Assembly: GCF_946479605.1 (NCBI RefSeq)
Contig: NZ_CAMLGT010000056.1
Span: forward strand, 1-16,060
Length of the DNA stretch: 16,060 nt
Direction: 5' to 3'
DNA from: an uncultured Lacibacter sp.
GTDB taxonomy: Bacteria > Bacteroidota > Bacteroidia > Chitinophagales > Chitinophagaceae
Positions within the stretch are counted from its first letter, which is position 1; the number at the start of each line of letters is the position of its first letter. Of the stretch, positions 14,669 to 16,060 are shown one piece after another. The notes under the pieces are model-generated. The model made no database searches. It was not told the origin of the DNA and worked only from the letters and a program-made list of their open reading frames with translations. A program made the translations under genes and the position numbers.

Positions 14669-16060
14669 TCATATCCCTTTCTCCATCCGCACATCCATGA
14701 TGTATTCTTCAAACTCCCGTAACGAAAAACTGCTGAGGTTACGGCTGGCTGTTAGCCGGCCTTTTTGTGCGGCAAGCGTACCATACTTCACATCGTTGTA
14801 ACCACTCAGTTCATGCGCATCGGGGTTAATGGAAAGAAGTGCACCTTTCTCCAATGCATAAGGGATCCAGCGCCAGTCAATATCTAATCGGCGTGGGTGT
14901 GCGTTTAATTCAATCACCACACTATTGGCAACACACGCATCAATGATTTTTTTATGATCAAGCGGATAACCTGCACGGCTCAACAATAACCGTCCGGTCA
15001 TGTGCCCTAATATTGTTGTGTACGGATTTTCAATGGCATTCATCACACGCATCATTGCTTTCTCTTCGTTCATCTTTAAGTTGCTGTGTACCGATGCGAT
15101 CACCAAATCAAATGTGGCGAGTGTATCATCATCATAATCCAGTGATCCATCTCCCAATATATCAGCTTCAATACTTTTAAAAATGCGGAAGCCATTGAGC
15201 TTGCTGTTCAACTCATCAATGTATTGATGTTGTTGTTCAATACGCTCAACACTTAACCCATTGGCATAACCGGCGCTTTTACTGTGATCGCTGATCACCA
15301 GGTATTCAAAACCTTTTTCCTGTGCATGGCGTGCCATGGTTTCAATGGTTTCACCACCATCGCTCCAGTTACTGTGGCTGTGAATAATACCTTTAATGGA
15401 TGATGGCTGAATGAGATCCGGAACAGGAGTGGTATTGCTATCTTCACGCAGGCAGGAGGGGATATAAGCGATTCCCTTTTCTTCAAACAACATGGTTTCT
15501 TCAGCAGCATTTGTTACAGTGCCCCAAGACTGTAAAAACTCTTCTGATGCAGATGTTGTGAATAGTAACGAGCCAAAGTTTTCGGCAGTTGCAATATGAA
15601 ACTGCAACACAATATTTTCCGGCCCTTTTACTGAAAGAAACTGTTCCGTTTGGTCAAGTACTTCAAAATTATGATTGGTAAAGATTGGTAGTAGTTTGGA
15701 TAGTGGTGTAGTAGTTACCCATTCCAGCTGGTGAATGATTTCCATCTGTCTTCTGAATTCGCCCGTCAGTTCAAAACGCTCGGCAGCAAAATGGTCATGC
15801 AGGTTTTTGTCAACAGCCAAAGCATAAGCTTCCACATCAGCATACAAATGAATGTCTTTATGCTTCAGAAAAAACTCGATGGATTCTTTTACATTGGCCT
15901 GCGTTTTTTCGCCAAAGCCCTTAAACAGCAACAAACGGTTCTCTTCACAGGCATATAGTAATTCGCCAATACTTTCAATTTCCATTTCTTTCCAGATGGT
16001 GGAAATTTTTTTTGGCCCGATTCCTTTGATTGATAACATTTCGATGACCCCGGGAGGTGT
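14669..16060 (-). CDS. polX: PolX-family protein with degenerate polymerase site and intact PHP domain (N-terminus outside window)
   Basis: 463 codons are visible. The frame continues past the Met at 16039 to the window edge (TPPGVIEMLSIKGIGPKK), so the start lies outside; full PolX is about 570 residues. Counting from that Met, residues 1-60 hold helix-hairpin-helix repeats (IKGIGPKK, FKGFGEKT), 75-200 are pol-beta-like, and 213-456 are a PHP phosphoesterase. The PHP ligands are all present: H220, H222, D227, H252, E291, H318, H346, D407 and H409. In the polymerase palm, the usual RRxxETVGDxD is RRQMEIIHQLE and the third metal Asp (VDLRVV) is LQFHIA, so all three catalytic aspartates appear replaced. 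It may therefore be a DNA-binding PHP nuclease or phosphatase in base-excision repair rather than a polymerase. That functional reading is inference. Confidence 0.9.
   Translation of the reverse strand, partial: TPPGVIEMLSIKGIGPKKISTIWKEMEIESIGELLYACEENRLLLFKGFGEKTQANVKESIEFFLKHKDIHLYADVEAYALAVDKNLHDHFAAERFELTGEFRRQMEIIHQLEWVTTTPLSKLLPIFTNHNFEVLDQTEQFLSVKGPENIVLQFHIATAENFGSLLFTTSASEEFLQSWGTVTNAAEETMLFEEKGIAYIPSCLREDSNTTPVPDLIQPSSIKGIIHSHSNWSDGGETIETMARHAQEKGFEYLVISDHSKSAGYANGLSVERIEQQHQYIDELNSKLNGFRIFKSIEADILGDGSLDYDDDTLATFDLVIASVHSNLKMNEEKAMMRVMNAIENPYTTILGHMTGRLLLSRAGYPLDHKKIIDACVANSVVIELNAHPRRLDIDWRWIPYALEKGALLSINPDAHELSGYNDVKYGTLAAQKGRLTASRNLSSFSLREFEEYIMDVRMEKGI

Noticed and set aside
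1..16060. CRISPR array, tRNA or rRNA gene, insertion sequence, phage or defence genes
   Set aside because: No regularly spaced direct repeats with spacers, no cloverleaf or rRNA-like stretch, and no transposase, integrase or known defence domain was seen in any supported gene.

Overview
The window looks like a chromosomal segment of a Bacteroidota bacterium, probably Chitinophagia/Chitinophagaceae. The evidence is a SusC/SusD pair with secreted glycoside hydrolases, no clear Shine-Dalgarno sequences before most starts, a Bacteroidota-type sigma promoter (TTTG-N20-TATTTTTG) before the arsR gene, and moderate-to-low GC. The family-level placement is inference.

Region 1 (about 1-9896, + strand) is the downstream part of a polysaccharide utilization locus (PUL). 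In order it holds the C-terminus of a SusC/RagA TonB-dependent transporter (cut by the left edge), a SusD/RagB glycan-binding lipoprotein, a small surface-type lipoprotein, a secreted GH5 with a C-terminal CBM6-like domain, a secreted GH2 with a C-terminal malectin-like domain, a secreted right-handed beta-helix (pectin-lyase-fold) protein, and a secreted GH88 unsaturated glucuronyl hydrolase. Spacing is tight (2-15 nt) except for 138 nt before the GH5, which holds two overlapping, mutually exclusive hairpins. GH88 enzymes act on the delta-4,5-unsaturated uronic acids made by polysaccharide lyases, and the beta-helix protein is the only lyase candidate in view. I therefore infer a uronic-acid-containing glycan that also has beta-linked sugars cut by the GH5 and GH2. 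The exact substrate cannot be read from the sequence. A strong bidirectional terminator (9919-9948) closes the locus.

Region 2 (about 9947-13800, - strand) has two groups. An AraC-family regulator lies upstream of a VOC/glyoxalase-like protein that has an apparent signal peptide. Upstream of these is a compact five-gene operon: ArsR-family repressor, AHSA1/SRPBCC protein, DoxX-like membrane protein, YdeI/OmdA-type protein and DUF4256 protein. The arsR promoter carries two copies of an 18-bp dyad, one between the -33 and -7 elements and one over the predicted start of transcription. This is a convincing autorepression layout.

Region 3 (about 13800-16060, - strand) holds a DUF4265 protein and, running off the right edge, a PolX-family protein. 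In the PolX-family protein the polymerase catalytic aspartates appear to be lost while the PHP metal-binding site is intact. The intergenic stretches 13801-14011 and 14486-14668 hold no gene I can support. The second contains three tandem copies of an 11-bp repeat and a small dyad. I saw no tRNA, rRNA, CRISPR array, insertion sequence or phage gene.
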